Positions 42,331-51,977 of a DNA stretch of 64,000 nucleotides are shown here, one piece after another (the first letter of the stretch is position 1; each line of letters opens with the position of its first letter). The DNA is from RH-AL1 sp050013235 (lineage in GTDB: Bacteria; Pseudomonadota; Alphaproteobacteria; Rhizobiales; Beijerinckiaceae): contig JBEKFQ010000014.1 in the NCBI GenBank assembly GCA_050013235.1, forward strand, positions 1-64,000, in the 5' to 3' direction. The notes under the pieces are model-generated. The model saw only the letters and a list, made by a program, of their open reading frames with translations. It was not told where the DNA came from and did not search any database. The translations under genes were made by a program, and so were the position numbers.

Positions 42331-43716
42331 ATGATTCCGCTGACATCCTTTTCCGGCCAGAAACTCGCACTGTTCGGCCTCGGCGCGTCGGGCGTGACGG
42401 CTGCCCAAGCGTTGATGTCGGGCGGCGCCGAAGTGTCCGCCTGGGACGACAACGAGACCTCGCGCGCCAAGGCCGCGTCCGTTGGCGTCACGCTCGCCGA
42501 TCTGCAAACCGCCGATTGGTCGCAATTCGACGCCTTCGTCCTCGCGCCCGGCGTTCCGCTCACCCATCCCGCGCCGCATTGGAGCGTGATCAAGGCGCAA
42601 GCGGCCGGCGTTCCCATTATCGGCGACATCGAGCTGTTCTGCCGCGAACGGGCTGCCCGCGCGCCGCAGTCCCGGCTCATCGCGATTACCGGCACCAATG
42701 GCAAATCGACGACGACGGCGCTCGCCGCGCATCTCTTCAGAAGCTTCGGCTACGAAACGGGAATGGGCGGCAATATCGGCACGCCGGTGCTGGAGTTGGA
42801 ACCGCCCACCCCGTCCCGCGTCTATGTCGTGGAATGCTCGTCGTTCCAGATCGATCTCGCGCCCGGCTTGAACGCCACCGCCGGCATTCTGCTCAATCTG
42901 ACCCCCGATCACCTCGACCGGCACGGCAGCATGGCCCATTACGCGGCGGTCAAGGAGCGGCTGGTGGCGGGCGCGGACACCGCCATTGTCTCCATCGACG
43001 ACGCCGATTGCGCCGCCATTGCCGCGCGCTTGAGCGCCCACGGCAAGAATGTCGAGCGCATTTCGGTCGCGGGGAACAAGGTCGAGCGGGGAATCACGCT
43101 CAAAGGCACGAAGCTGTTTCGTCATCGCGGCGGCACGTCTGTCGAAATCGCCGATCTCGCCGGGATCCCTTCGCTGCGCGGCGCGCATAATGCCCAAAAC
43201 GCCGCCGCCGCCATTGCGGCTTTGGGCGCCGATGCGGACGACCTCGTCCGCCTGCAGGCGGCGCTGCGGAGTTTTCCCGGCCTCGCCCATCGCATGGAAC
43301 AGATCGGCCGGCTCGGCCGCGTGCTCTTCATCAATGATTCGAAAGCCACCAATGCCGATGCGGCGGAAAAGGCTCTGCTCTCCTTCCCGCGCCTGCATTG
43401 GATCATCGGAGGCAAGGCCAAGGAGGGCGGGATCGAGCCGCTGCGTCCGCTGTTTCCCCGTGTCGTCAAAGCCTATCTCGTCGGCGAGGCCAGCGAGGCC
43501 TTCGCCGCCACGCTTGGCCACGACGTGCTCTACGAGCGCTGCGGCACGCTCGACGTCGCGGTGGAACGCGCGGCCCATGATGCCGCCGGCACCGGCCAAG
43601 ACGAAGCTGTGGTGCTGTCGCCAGCCTGCGCCTCGTTCGATCAGTTCAGCGATTTCGAAAAGCGCGGCAACTATTTTCGCGCGCTCGTCCAAGACCTGCT
43701 GGCCACCGCGCGGTGA
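42331..43716 (+). CDS. murD: UDP-MurNAc-L-alanine:D-glutamate ligase MurD
   Basis: 461 residues. N-terminal Rossmann-like domain (KLALFGLGASGVTAAQALMS), ATPase motif TGTNGKSTTTALAAHL (about 115-130), GGNIGTPVLELE, ECSSFQIDL, LNLTPDHLDRHGSM, HNAQNAAAAIAAL and the C-terminal NDSKATNADAAEKAL. It adds D-Glu to UDP-MurNAc-L-Ala. The ATG at 42331 gives the normal N-terminus; the frame remains open into mraY. The 126 bases before ftsW contain a GGTTAAC patch. Confidence 0.96.
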   Translation: MIPLTSFSGQKLALFGLGASGVTAAQALMSGGAEVSAWDDNETSRAKAASVGVTLADLQTADWSQFDAFVLAPGVPLTHPAPHWSVIKAQAAGVPIIGDIELFCRERAARAPQSRLIAITGTNGKSTTTALAAHLFRSFGYETGMGGNIGTPVLELEPPTPSRVYVVECSSFQIDLAPGLNATAGILLNLTPDHLDRHGSMAHYAAVKERLVAGADTAIVSIDDADCAAIAARLSAHGKNVERISVAGNKVERGITLKGTKLFRHRGGTSVEIADLAGIPSLRGAHNAQNAAAAIAALGADADDLVRLQAALRSFPGLAHRMEQIGRLGRVLFINDSKATNADAAEKALLSFPRLHWIIGGKAKEGGIEPLRPLFPRVVKAYLVGEASEAFAATLGHDVLYERCGTLDVAVERAAHDAAGTGQDEAVVLSPACASFDQFSDFEKRGNYFRALVQDLLATAR

Positions 43717-43842
43717 AAGGCAAGGTTAACAATTTCCTTCCATAATGACGGATGGATCCGCCCGCCGGGGCGGTTTGGCACATGATCGCCGTTTGTCCCG
43801 CGGGTGCGGGAGGCAAGGTGCCAACGGGTCTGGGGAGACGAC

Positions 43843-45045
43843 ATGGTATCTCGCGCGCAACGGACCGCCCTCGCGGACTGGTGGTGGACGATCGATCGCT
43901 GGCTTCTGGCCTCGCTGGCCACGCTCATCGTCGCGGGCCTGGTTCTGACCATGGCGGCGAGTCCACCGGTTGCCGAGCGAATCGGCCTGCCCACCTTCCA
44001 TTTCGTGAACCGCCAAGCTTTGGCGCTGCTGCCCGCCATCGCAATTTTGATCGGCACGTCCTTTTTCAGCCCCCGGCAAGTCCGCCGGGCGGCAATGATC
44101 CTGTTCGTCGTATCGATGGGTCTGATTATTTTCGCGCTTCTGTTCGGTCACGAGGTCAAGGGCGCGAAACGCTGGATTCTCGGCATCCAACCCTCCGAAT
44201 TTCTCAAGCCGGCCTTCGTGATCCTCGCGGCATGGGCCTTTTCGGAAGGCGGAAAACGCCGCGACGTTCCCGGGACGACGATCGCGCTCCTGTTGTTTCC
44301 CCTGACCGTCGTCCCCTTGATGCTGCAGCCCGATTTCGGCCAGACCATGTTGGTCTCGTTGGTTTGGGCGGCCTTGTTCTTCATGGCCGGCCTGCACTGG
44401 TTCTGGGTTTTTGGAATCGGCGGCTTCGGCCTGAGCGGCGTGCTGCTAGCCTATAAATTGGTACCGCATGTCCGTGCCCGCATTCTCAAATTCCTCGATC
44501 CCAGCAGCGGGAACGGGGTGACCGATACGTTTCAGGTCGACACGGCGCTCGAAAGCATCATAAGCGGACGTTGGTTCGGCAAGGGTCCGGGGGAAGGCAC
44601 GATCAAGCGCATTCTGCCCGACGCCCATACCGACTTTATTTTCGCTGTCGCCGGGGAGGAATTCGGCATCGTCACCTGTATCGCCCTCTGCGCCCTCTTC
44701 GGTTTCATCGTCGTGCGCGGCCTCTTGAGATCCGCCCGCAACGAAGATCCCTTCTGCTGTTTCGCGGGCGCCGGGCTCGTCATGCTGTTCGGCATCCAGG
44801 CCGCGATCAATATGGCGGTGAACCTGCACCTGATGCCGGCCAAGGGCATGACCTTGCCCTTCATCTCCTATGGCGGCTCGTCGCTCATCTCGCTCTCGAT
44901 CGGCATGGGATTCCTGCTGGCCGTGACCCGCAAACGGCCGCGCTCGGAGGTGCTTTACGAAAGCGAGCGGCAAACATTCGAGCAAGCGCCCCCGGACCGG
45001 CAGGCCCATCAGCACGAAGCCGGGCGGCTGGAACAGGTCGCATGA
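43843..45045 (+). CDS. ftsW: Septal peptidoglycan glycosyltransferase FtsW
   Basis: 400-residue SEDS-family polytopic membrane protein that polymerises lipid II at the septum with FtsI. Family signatures: GAKRWILGIQPSEFLKPAFV (about 107-126), LQPDFGQTMLVSLVW with the key Asp, ILPDAHTDFIFAVAGEEFGI (about 250-270) and the C-terminal LPFISYGGSSLISLSIGMGF. The ATG at 43843 follows GGGGAG at a good distance; the frame is open 13 codons further upstream. Its stop overlaps the murG start (ATGA). Confidence 0.95.
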   Translation: MVSRAQRTALADWWWTIDRWLLASLATLIVAGLVLTMAASPPVAERIGLPTFHFVNRQALALLPAIAILIGTSFFSPRQVRRAAMILFVVSMGLIIFALLFGHEVKGAKRWILGIQPSEFLKPAFVILAAWAFSEGGKRRDVPGTTIALLLFPLTVVPLMLQPDFGQTMLVSLVWAALFFMAGLHWFWVFGIGGFGLSGVLLAYKLVPHVRARILKFLDPSSGNGVTDTFQVDTALESIISGRWFGKGPGEGTIKRILPDAHTDFIFAVAGEEFGIVTCIALCALFGFIVVRGLLRSARNEDPFCCFAGAGLVMLFGIQAAINMAVNLHLMPAKGMTLPFISYGGSSLISLSIGMGFLLAVTRKRPRSEVLYESERQTFEQAPPDRQAHQHEAGRLEQVA

Positions 45046-46148
45046 GCCAACGTCCCATCATGATTGCCGCTGGGGGAACCGGGGGGCATCTGTTTCCGGC
45101 CCAAGCGCTGAGCGAAGCCTTGATCGCGCGAGGCTACGCCGTGGAATTGATCACGGATGACCGCGTGGCCGGTTATGGCGCGTCCTTTCCGGCGCGGAGG
45201 GTCCATCGCGTGCCGGCGGCGACGCCCAGCGGCGGCTCGATCCTCGCGCGTGCGCGCGCGATCGTCACCTTGATCCGGGGCACGCAAGCCGCGCGAAAAA
45301 TCATCCGTGCCGTCAAACCCCGCGCGCTGGTTGGATTTGGCGGCTATCCCACCGTGCCGCCCGTGCTTGCCGCCGCGCAACTCAAAGTGCCCACGATCCT
45401 GCACGAGCAAAATGCCGTCATGGGACGCGCCAACAAATTTCTCGCCGGCCGGGTCAAAGCGGTGGCGAAAGGATTCGATCATCTCGCCTGCGGCAATGCG
45501 CGCATCGAGGCCAAGACCTATCTCACGGGAAATCCGGTGCGGCCGAGCGTCATCCAGGCCGCGCGCCGCCCCTATCCCGGCTTTCAGGGCGGCGTTTTAC
45601 GCCTGCTCGTCACCGGCGGGTCGCAGGGCGCGCGGGTGATGTCGGATATCGTCCCGGCGGCCATCGCGCTGATGACGCCAGAGGAACGCGCGAGACTCCG
45701 CATCGTCCAACAAGCACGCGGCGAGGATGAAGCGCGGGTGCGCCGGGCCTATGCGGCCCTCGGCGTCGAAGCGGAGGTCGAGAGCTTTTTCACGGATCTG
45801 CCGGACCGTATCTCGGAAGCCCATCTTGTGATCGGCCGCGCCGGCGCCTCGACCGTTTCGGAACTCGCCGTCATCGGCCGGCCGTCGATCCTGGTGCCTC
45901 TGCCCCATGCCTTGGACCAGGATCAAGCCGCCAATGCCGCCGTCCTGGAAAAGGCCGGAGCGGCCCTTGTCATCAAACAGGCGCTTTTTACACCGGAATG
46001 GTTGGCGGATACGATCCGGCAAGCGATGCTCGATCGCGAGGGCCTCGCGGCCCAGGCTTTCGCGGCACGGCGGACGGGTATCGCCGACGCCGCCGAACGG
46101 CTTGCCGATCTCGTGGAACGTCTGATGTCGCCAGAGGAGCCAGAATGA
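45042..46148 (+). CDS. murG: UDP-GlcNAc:lipid I N-acetylglucosaminyltransferase MurG
   Basis: 368-residue GT28 peripheral membrane enzyme that makes lipid II. Motifs: AAGGTGGHLFPAQALSEAL (about 9-27), VGFGGYPTVPPVLAA, HEQNAVMGRANKFLA, LVTGGSQGARVMSDI (about 188-202), IGRAGASTVSELAVIGRPSI and PHALDQDQAANAAVLE. The start overlaps the ftsW stop by 4 bases, and the stop overlaps the murC start by 4 bases. Confidence 0.96.
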   Translation: MSQRPIMIAAGGTGGHLFPAQALSEALIARGYAVELITDDRVAGYGASFPARRVHRVPAATPSGGSILARARAIVTLIRGTQAARKIIRAVKPRALVGFGGYPTVPPVLAAAQLKVPTILHEQNAVMGRANKFLAGRVKAVAKGFDHLACGNARIEAKTYLTGNPVRPSVIQAARRPYPGFQGGVLRLLVTGGSQGARVMSDIVPAAIALMTPEERARLRIVQQARGEDEARVRRAYAALGVEAEVESFFTDLPDRISEAHLVIGRAGASTVSELAVIGRPSILVPLPHALDQDQAANAAVLEKAGAALVIKQALFTPEWLADTIRQAMLDREGLAAQAFAARRTGIADAAERLADLVERLMSPEEPE

Positions 46149-47554
46149 AACTACCGGCCGAACTCGGACCCATCCATTTCGTCGGAATCGGCGGGATCGG
46201 CATGTCGGGAATCGCCGAAGTCCTGTTGAACCTCGGCTATACCGTCCAAGGCTCGGATGCCTCGGAAAACGCCAATGTGGTGCGCCTGCGCGAAAAGGGC
46301 GCGACGATCTTCGTCGGCCATGACGCGGCCCATCTCGGCCAGGCCGAAGTCGTCGTGGTCTCGACGGCGATCCAGCGCGACAATCCCGAACTTTCGGCCG
46401 CCCGCGAACGCCGCCTGCCGGTGGTGCGGCGCGCCGAAATGCTGGCCGAATTGATGCGGCTGAAACATTGCGTGGCCATTGCCGGAACCCACGGCAAGAC
46501 GACCACGACATCGCTCGTCGCCACGTTGCTCGATGCGGGGAAATTCGATCCGACCGTCATCAACGGCGGCATCATCAATGCCTATGGCACCAATGCGCGG
46601 CTCGGCGGCGGCGATTGGATGGTGGTCGAGGCCGACGAGAGCGACGGCACGTTCCTGAAACTGCCGGCCGATGTCGCCGTGGTCACCAATATCGATCCCG
46701 AACATCTCGATCATTTCGGGACGTTCGAGGCGATCAAGAACGCATTCCGCGCCTTTGTCGAGAACATCCCCTTCTACGGTTTCGCGGTCATGTGCCTCGA
46801 TCATCCCACCGTGCAGGAACTCGTCGGCCGGATCGAGGATCGCCGGGTGATCACCTATGGCAAAACCCCGCAAGCCGACGTGCGCTTGGTGGATGTCGAT
46901 CTCAGCGGCGGCGTTTCTCGCTTTTCGGTGATCATCCGGGACCGCAAGACCAATACGCAAACACGGCTCGACGATCTCGTCATGCCGATGCCGGGACTGC
47001 ATAATGCGCTGAACGCGACAGCAGCGCTGGCCGTGGCCCATCAGCTCGGCATGAGCGCGGAGGAAATCCGGACGGGCTTGGGGAATTTCGGCGGGGTGAA
47101 GCGGCGCTTCACCAAGACGGGCGAGTGGAACGGCGTCGCCATTTTCGACGATTACGGCCATCATCCCGTCGAAATCGCGGCGGTCTTGCGGGCGGCCCGC
47201 GCGTCGACCAAGGCGCAGGTCATCGCCGTCGTGCAGCCGCACCGCTATACCAGGCTGCAATCGCTGTTCAACGAATTCGCGACCTGCCTGAACGATGCCG
47301 ACAGCGTCATCATCGCAGATGTCTATCCGGCCGGCGAAAAGCCGATCGACGGCGTCAACCGCGATACGCTGGTGCAGGCGATCAAGGCGCATGGGCATCG
47401 CCAGGTGCTGGCGCTGCAAAGCGCGGCGGAACTGCCGCATCTCATTCGCACCCTCGCTCATCCCGGCGATTACGTCGTGCTGCTCGGCGCCGGAAATATC
47501 ACGCAATGGGCCTATGCTCTGCCGGGTCAGCTCGCGGCAGGTGACAAAAGCTGA
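46145..47554 (+). CDS. murC: UDP-N-acetylmuramate:L-alanine ligase MurC
   Basis: 469 residues. N-terminal UDP-binding GIGGIGMSGIAEVLLNLGY (about 15-33), ATPase loop GTHGKTTTTSLVATLLD (about 118-134), EADESDGTFLKL, VVTNIDPEHLDHFGTFEAI, HNALNATAALAVAHQLGM, RRFTKTGEWNGVAIFDDYGH and QPHRYTRLQSLFNEF. It adds L-Ala to UDP-MurNAc, the first amino acid of the stem peptide. The ATG overlaps the murG stop by 4 bases and the stop shares one base with the murB ATG. Confidence 0.97.
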   Translation: MKLPAELGPIHFVGIGGIGMSGIAEVLLNLGYTVQGSDASENANVVRLREKGATIFVGHDAAHLGQAEVVVVSTAIQRDNPELSAARERRLPVVRRAEMLAELMRLKHCVAIAGTHGKTTTTSLVATLLDAGKFDPTVINGGIINAYGTNARLGGGDWMVVEADESDGTFLKLPADVAVVTNIDPEHLDHFGTFEAIKNAFRAFVENIPFYGFAVMCLDHPTVQELVGRIEDRRVITYGKTPQADVRLVDVDLSGGVSRFSVIIRDRKTNTQTRLDDLVMPMPGLHNALNATAALAVAHQLGMSAEEIRTGLGNFGGVKRRFTKTGEWNGVAIFDDYGHHPVEIAAVLRAARASTKAQVIAVVQPHRYTRLQSLFNEFATCLNDADSVIIADVYPAGEKPIDGVNRDTLVQAIKAHGHRQVLALQSAAELPHLIRTLAHPGDYVVLLGAGNITQWAYALPGQLAAGDKS

Positions 47555-48495
47555 TGGACGGCGGCCCCTTCAGCGCGCTCCGCCGCGCGATGCCGGACCT
47601 GCGGGGGACGCTCGAAACCGGCGTCCCGCTGGCACCTCTGTCTTGGTTCAAGACGGGCGGCCCGGCGCAAATGCTGTTTTCGCCGGCGGACGAAGCGGAT
47701 CTCGCTTATTTTCTTAGGAAGCTCGATCCAGCCATTCCCGTTCTCACCATCGGCTTGGGATCGAATCTCTTGATTCGCGACGGCGGTGTGGATGGCGTGG
47801 TGATCCAGCTCGGCAAGCCCTTCGCCGGGCAAGCCATCGAGGGGCTGGAAATTACGGCTGGGGCGGCCGTGCCGGATGTGAAGCTCGCCTCGAGCGCGGC
47901 GCAAGCGGGACTCTCCGGCTTTTCGTTTCTGCGCGGCATTCCCGGCTCGATCGGCGGCGCCTTGCGGATGAATGCCGGAGCCTATGGCGCGGAGATCAGG
48001 GATATTTTGGTCTCCGCGCGGGGCGTTGGCCGCGACGGCACGGTCCACACGTTCGCGGCGCGGGACATGGATTTCACCTACCGCCATTGCGGTTTGCCGG
48101 AAGATATCGTCTTCACCAGCGCCGTGTTCCGCGGAACGCCCGGCGACCCCGAAGCGATCCGCGCGGAGATGGCCGGGATTACCCAAGCACGCGGCGCGAC
48201 CCAACCGGTCAATCAACGCACCGGCGGCTCGACGTTCAAGAATCCAGCGGGCGAAAAGGCCTGGGCGCTGATCGACCAAGCGGGCTGCCGGGGCTTGATC
48301 CATGGCGGAGCGCAGGTCTCTGAATTGCATACGAATTTTCTGATCAACCGGGGGAGCGCGACAGCCGCGGATCTCGAAGACCTCGGCGAAATCGTGCGCG
48401 CGCGGGTTTTCGAACGCTCCGGCGTTATGCTCGAATGGGAAATCGCCAGGGTGGGACGACGTATTTTCCTTAGCAACTCACCAACGGACAAATAA
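47554..48495 (+). CDS. murB: UDP-N-acetylenolpyruvoylglucosamine reductase MurB
   Basis: 313-residue FAD enzyme that reduces enolpyruvyl-UDP-GlcNAc with NADPH to UDP-MurNAc. Motifs of the type II enzyme: LSWFKTGGPAQMLFSP (about 28-43), LGSNLLIRDGGVDGVVI (about 68-84), LRGIPGSIGGALRMNAGAYG (about 128-147), and the catalytic Ser/Glu region RTGGSTFKNPAGEKAWALID (about 222-241). The ATG shares one base with the murC stop. A palindromic repeat separates it from ddl. Confidence 0.96.
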   Translation: MDGGPFSALRRAMPDLRGTLETGVPLAPLSWFKTGGPAQMLFSPADEADLAYFLRKLDPAIPVLTIGLGSNLLIRDGGVDGVVIQLGKPFAGQAIEGLEITAGAAVPDVKLASSAAQAGLSGFSFLRGIPGSIGGALRMNAGAYGAEIRDILVSARGVGRDGTVHTFAARDMDFTYRHCGLPEDIVFTSAVFRGTPGDPEAIRAEMAGITQARGATQPVNQRTGGSTFKNPAGEKAWALIDQAGCRGLIHGGAQVSELHTNFLINRGSATAADLEDLGEIVRARVFERSGVMLEWEIARVGRRIFLSNSPTDK

Positions 48496-48553
48496 AACAG
48501 GACCCAGAAATACTGCTGCAACTCCAGTCACCGACGCCCGAACCGTGGGTAGT

Positions 48554-48632
48554 CGTCATTGCGAGCGCAGCGAAGCAATCCATCGTGGTTCAGGGGGGCG
48601 AGATGGATTGCTTCGCTTCGCTCGCAATGACG
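48554..48632. repeat. CATTGCGAGCG-type inverted repeat inside the dcw cluster
   Basis: Left arm CGTCATTGCGAGCGCAGCGA/AGCAATCCATC (48554-48584) and right arm GATGGATTGCTTCGCTTCGC/TCGCAATGACG (48602-48632) pair over 31 bases with one mismatch, around a 17-base loop. The element is widespread in unrelated bacterial genomes. It fills most of the 178-base gap between murB and ddl, where neighbouring dcw genes otherwise mostly overlap. Confidence 0.85.
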
Positions 48633-48673
48633 GGAGAAACGCCAGCCAACGCGTATAGGGGAACAAAAGCAAA

Positions 48674-49597
48674 ATGACCAAACATGTCGCCGTTCTCTTA
48701 GGCGGGCTTTCGGCCGAGCGGGAGGTTTCCCTACGCTCGGGCGAGGCCTGTGCCACGGCCCTGGAGGGGCAAGGCTTCCAGGTGACCCGCCTCGACGTCG
48801 ACCACGCCATCGGCGAGACGCTGGCGCGGCTGCGGCCGGATGTGGTCTTCAACGCGCTGCATGGAAAGTATGGGGAGGACGGCATCGTCCAGGGCATTCT
48901 GGAAATGCTGCGAATTCCCTATACCCATTCCGGCGTGCTGGCCTCCGCGCTCGCGATGCAAAAAGACAAAGCCAAGGATGTGATGCGCGCCGCCGGCATT
49001 CCCGTCGCCGATGGCGTGACGCTCCACCGGTTAGAAGCCGCCAAGACCCACGCTTTGCCGCCGCCCTACGTCATCAAGCCGGTCAGCGAGGGCTCGTCGG
49101 TCGGCATTTTGATCGTGAACGAGGATCACGCCCATCCCCCGCAAGAATTAACTTCGTCCGAATGGGGGCATGGCGACATGGTCCTGGTGGAAAAATTCGT
49201 CGCCGGACGCGAGCTCACATGTGCCGTCATCGGCGGAAAAGCTTTGGACGTCATAGAGATACAGGCGGCGGACGGGGGCTGGTACGACTACCATGCGAAA
49301 TATGCGAAAGGCGGATCAATTCACGTCCTTCCGGCAAAACTTAAAGGAAATATTTACCAATATGTTCAAGACTTGGCTCTAAGGGCCCATCAGGCACTTG
49401 GCTGCCGCGGCGTGAGCCGTGCGGATTTTCGGTATGACGATCGCCCCGGAGGTACGGGCGAACTCGTCGTATTGGAGGTCAACACGCAACCCGGCATGAC
49501 CGAGACGTCCCTGGTGCCCGAGCTGGCGGCCCATATTGGCCTAACATTCGGTGAGCTTGTTAGATGGATGGTGGACGACGCCTCCTGCGATCGTTGA
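48674..49597 (+). CDS. ddl: D-alanine:D-alanine ligase
   Basis: 307-residue ATP-grasp enzyme. N-terminal HVAVLLGGLSAEREVSLRSG (about 4-23), FNALHGKYGEDGIVQGILE (about 59-77), IPYTHSGVLASALAMQKDKA, the ATP-grasp VIKPVSEGSSVGI (about 133-145) and the metal-binding end VLEVNTQPGMTETSLVPELA (about 265-284). It makes the D-Ala-D-Ala dipeptide used by MurF. The stretch about 49240-49380 is noticeably richer in A and T than its surroundings. The 3' end overlaps ftsQ by 34 bases. Confidence 0.96.
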   Translation: MTKHVAVLLGGLSAEREVSLRSGEACATALEGQGFQVTRLDVDHAIGETLARLRPDVVFNALHGKYGEDGIVQGILEMLRIPYTHSGVLASALAMQKDKAKDVMRAAGIPVADGVTLHRLEAAKTHALPPPYVIKPVSEGSSVGILIVNEDHAHPPQELTSSEWGHGDMVLVEKFVAGRELTCAVIGGKALDVIEIQAADGGWYDYHAKYAKGGSIHVLPAKLKGNIYQYVQDLALRAHQALGCRGVSRADFRYDDRPGGTGELVVLEVNTQPGMTETSLVPELAAHIGLTFGELVRWMVDDASCDR

Positions 49598-50562
49598 AGG
49601 ATGCTGCAAACGCCCTTGCACCACCCCCGTTTGCCCTATCGGCGGCGTCTCGCGAAACCGTTTTCACGTTAAGTCAGGCGCCGTCAAATCAGCTCCGCCA
49701 GCCTTCGCGCGCGACACGCCGGCATCCACGCAACGACTTGATTCAAAAAGCGATCGACTTCGCGCACCGGCGGCATTCCGGCTCTATTCTGGTGCTCGCT
49801 TTGTTCGCGGCGACGGGTCTCTACGGCTTCACGCAAGGCGGCGCATATAGCGCTTTCATCCAAAGCCAAGGGACGATCCCGGATCAGATCGCAAAAGCAT
49901 CCGGGTTCGCGATCAAGGCCGTGACGATCACTGGCGCGCGCGAATTGACCGAGAATGAAATTCTGAGCCTTGCAGGCGTCAGCCCCCGCAATTCGCTGAT
50001 CTTTTTGAACGTCGCGGATCTGCGCGCGCGGCTTCGGGCCGTGCCGTTCATCAAGGACGCGAGTGTCACCAAACTTTTCCCCAACCGCCTTCTGATCGAG
50101 GTGGAAGAGCGCCAACCTTATGCGCTCTGGCAGAAGGATGGCTCGATCTCGATCGTTTCGGCGGATGGCACGGTGATCGATGACTTGCACGATGCCCGAT
50201 ATGAGAATCTGCCGCTCGTGACGGGGGAAGGCGCCAATGGAAAGATCGCCGAATACACCGCGTTGCTCGACGCGGCCGGCGATTTGCGGCCGAGAATCCG
50301 CGCGGGCATTTATGTCGCGGGACGGCGTTGGACCCTGAAAACCAACAGCGGCGTGGAGATTGTCCTGCCGGAGAAGGATCCGGCGCAAGCTCTGTCGCGC
50401 TTGGCTCTGGTCGAGCACGATAGCCATATTTTGGAAAAGGACATTCTCGCGATCGACTTGCGGATTCCCGGCCGGATCGTGGCGCGCCTCACCGAGGACG
50501 CCGCGAGCGCAAGGGATGCGGCGCTGGCGAAGAAGAACAAAAGCAAAGGCGCGCAGACATGA
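49564..50562 (+). CDS. ftsQ: Cell division protein FtsQ
   Basis: 332 residues. Basic cytoplasmic N-terminus of about 70 residues, one membrane helix (SGSILVLALFAATGLYGFTQ, about 71-90), a POTRA domain (FAIKAVTITGARELTENEIL, about 115-134), and the FtsQ beta-domain (ASVTKLFPNRLLIEVEERQP then YALWQKDGSISIVSADGTVI). It links early and late divisome proteins through FtsB and FtsL. The ATG at 49564 overlaps ddl by 34 bases; later starts would shorten the cytoplasmic tail. The stop overlaps ftsA (ATGA). Confidence 0.94.
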   Translation: MDGGRRLLRSLKDAANALAPPPFALSAASRETVFTLSQAPSNQLRQPSRATRRHPRNDLIQKAIDFAHRRHSGSILVLALFAATGLYGFTQGGAYSAFIQSQGTIPDQIAKASGFAIKAVTITGARELTENEILSLAGVSPRNSLIFLNVADLRARLRAVPFIKDASVTKLFPNRLLIEVEERQPYALWQKDGSISIVSADGTVIDDLHDARYENLPLVTGEGANGKIAEYTALLDAAGDLRPRIRAGIYVAGRRWTLKTNSGVEIVLPEKDPAQALSRLALVEHDSHILEKDILAIDLRIPGRIVARLTEDAASARDAALAKKNKSKGAQT

Positions 50563-51872
50563 GCTCCGGTCCGCTGCCGCCGCGCATGCGCCCCCTCTCG
50601 GCCAAGCGAAGCGCCATTCTTTCCGTGCTCGATGTCGGCACGTCGAAGATCGTGTGCTTGATTGCGCGGCTTCAGCCGATCGAGCCCTCTGAAATGCTGC
50701 GCGGCCGGACGCACCGGTGCCGTATTCTCGGCATCGGACACCAACGCTCGCGCGGAATCAAAGGCGGCACCGTCGTCGATATGGAGGCGGCGGAAGGCGC
50801 GATCCGCCTCGCCGTGGATGCGGCGGAACGCATGGCCGGCGTCCAGGTTCAAAGCGTCATCGTGAACAATACGGGCGGGCGGCTCTCCTCCCAATTCTTC
50901 GACGCCAAAATCGCCGTCGGCGGCCACGCCGTCTCCGATAGCGAAGTGCATCGCGTGCTGGAAGCTTGCCACGCGCATGTCGTGCCGGGACGTCTTGTCC
51001 TGCATTCGCTCCCGACCGGCTTTTCGCTGGGCGGCGCCAAGAACATCCGGGATCCGCGCGGCTTGATCGGCGACGAACTCGGCGCCGCCATGCATGTCTT
51101 GAGCTGCGATTCCGGTGCCTCCAGCAATTTGATGCTGGCCGTGGAACGCTGCCATCTTTCGATCGAGGCCCTGGTCGCCACGCCTTATGCGTCCGGACTT
51201 TCCGCGCTAGTCGACGACGAAGCCGAACTCGGTACGGCGATCATCGATATCGGTGGCGGAACCACATCGACCGGGGTTTTTTCCGGTGGCAATCTGACTT
51301 TCGCGGATGCTTTCGCCGTCGGCGGCAGGCATGTCACGTCGGACCTCGCACGCGGCCTCAACATCCCTTTGGCCGATGCCGAACGGCTCAAGACACTCCA
51401 TGGGTCTTGTCTGGCCGCCGCGTCCGACGAACGCGAAACGATTGCCGTGACGCAAGTGGGAGACGACGGCGATCACGCGACGCATTTGCCGAAATCGCAA
51501 TTGACGCGAATCATCAAGCCGCGGGTCGAGGAAATTCTCGAACTCGTGCGCGACCGTTTGCAAGCGGCGGGTTTTCCCGCGCATTCCGGGCGCCGGATCG
51601 TGCTCACGGGGGGCGCCAGTCAGCTCGCCGGCCTCGCCGAGACAGCCAAACGAATCCTCTCTGGGCAAGTCCGCATCGGACGGCCGCTCGGAATCCAAGG
51701 CCTGCCGGAATCCGCCAAAGGGCCAGCCTTTTCCGCCGCTGTCGGTCTGCTGGTCTATCCGCAAGTCAGCGGTATCGAGCATTTCCAGCCGGTTGGGTCC
51801 AAATCTTTCCGCGAACCGGACAACGACAATTACATGGCCCGCGTCGGACGCTGGCTGAAGGATAGTTTCTGA
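50559..51872 (+). CDS. ftsA: Cell division protein FtsA
   Basis: 437-residue actin-like ATPase that tethers FtsZ to the membrane. Phosphate-1 segment SVLDVGTSKIVCLIARL (about 26-42), SHS2 region, phosphate-2 IIDIGGGTTSTGVFSGGNLT (about 227-246), adenosine motif RRIVLTGGASQLAGLAETA (about 347-365), and a C-terminal amphipathic membrane helix (YMARVGRWLKDSF). The ATG overlaps the ftsQ stop by 4 bases. A 105-base gap with its own promoter potential precedes ftsZ. Confidence 0.96.
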   Translation: MSSGPLPPRMRPLSAKRSAILSVLDVGTSKIVCLIARLQPIEPSEMLRGRTHRCRILGIGHQRSRGIKGGTVVDMEAAEGAIRLAVDAAERMAGVQVQSVIVNNTGGRLSSQFFDAKIAVGGHAVSDSEVHRVLEACHAHVVPGRLVLHSLPTGFSLGGAKNIRDPRGLIGDELGAAMHVLSCDSGASSNLMLAVERCHLSIEALVATPYASGLSALVDDEAELGTAIIDIGGGTTSTGVFSGGNLTFADAFAVGGRHVTSDLARGLNIPLADAERLKTLHGSCLAAASDERETIAVTQVGDDGDHATHLPKSQLTRIIKPRVEEILELVRDRLQAAGFPAHSGRRIVLTGGASQLAGLAETAKRILSGQVRIGRPLGIQGLPESAKGPAFSAAVGLLVYPQVSGIEHFQPVGSKSFREPDNDNYMARVGRWLKDSF

Positions 51873-51977
51873 AATGCCGCAGGTCGCAAAAATGGCGCGG
51901 AGGCCATTTCCAAACTTGCACGAATCACGTGAGATAAACCGGGCGCCGCGGCGCTCAAACCCGCAAGAGGCCAGAAG

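Noticed and set aside
43720..43842. CtrA site upstream of ftsW (GGTTAAC)
   Set aside because: Only one half site is visible; the second TTAA at the right distance is missing.
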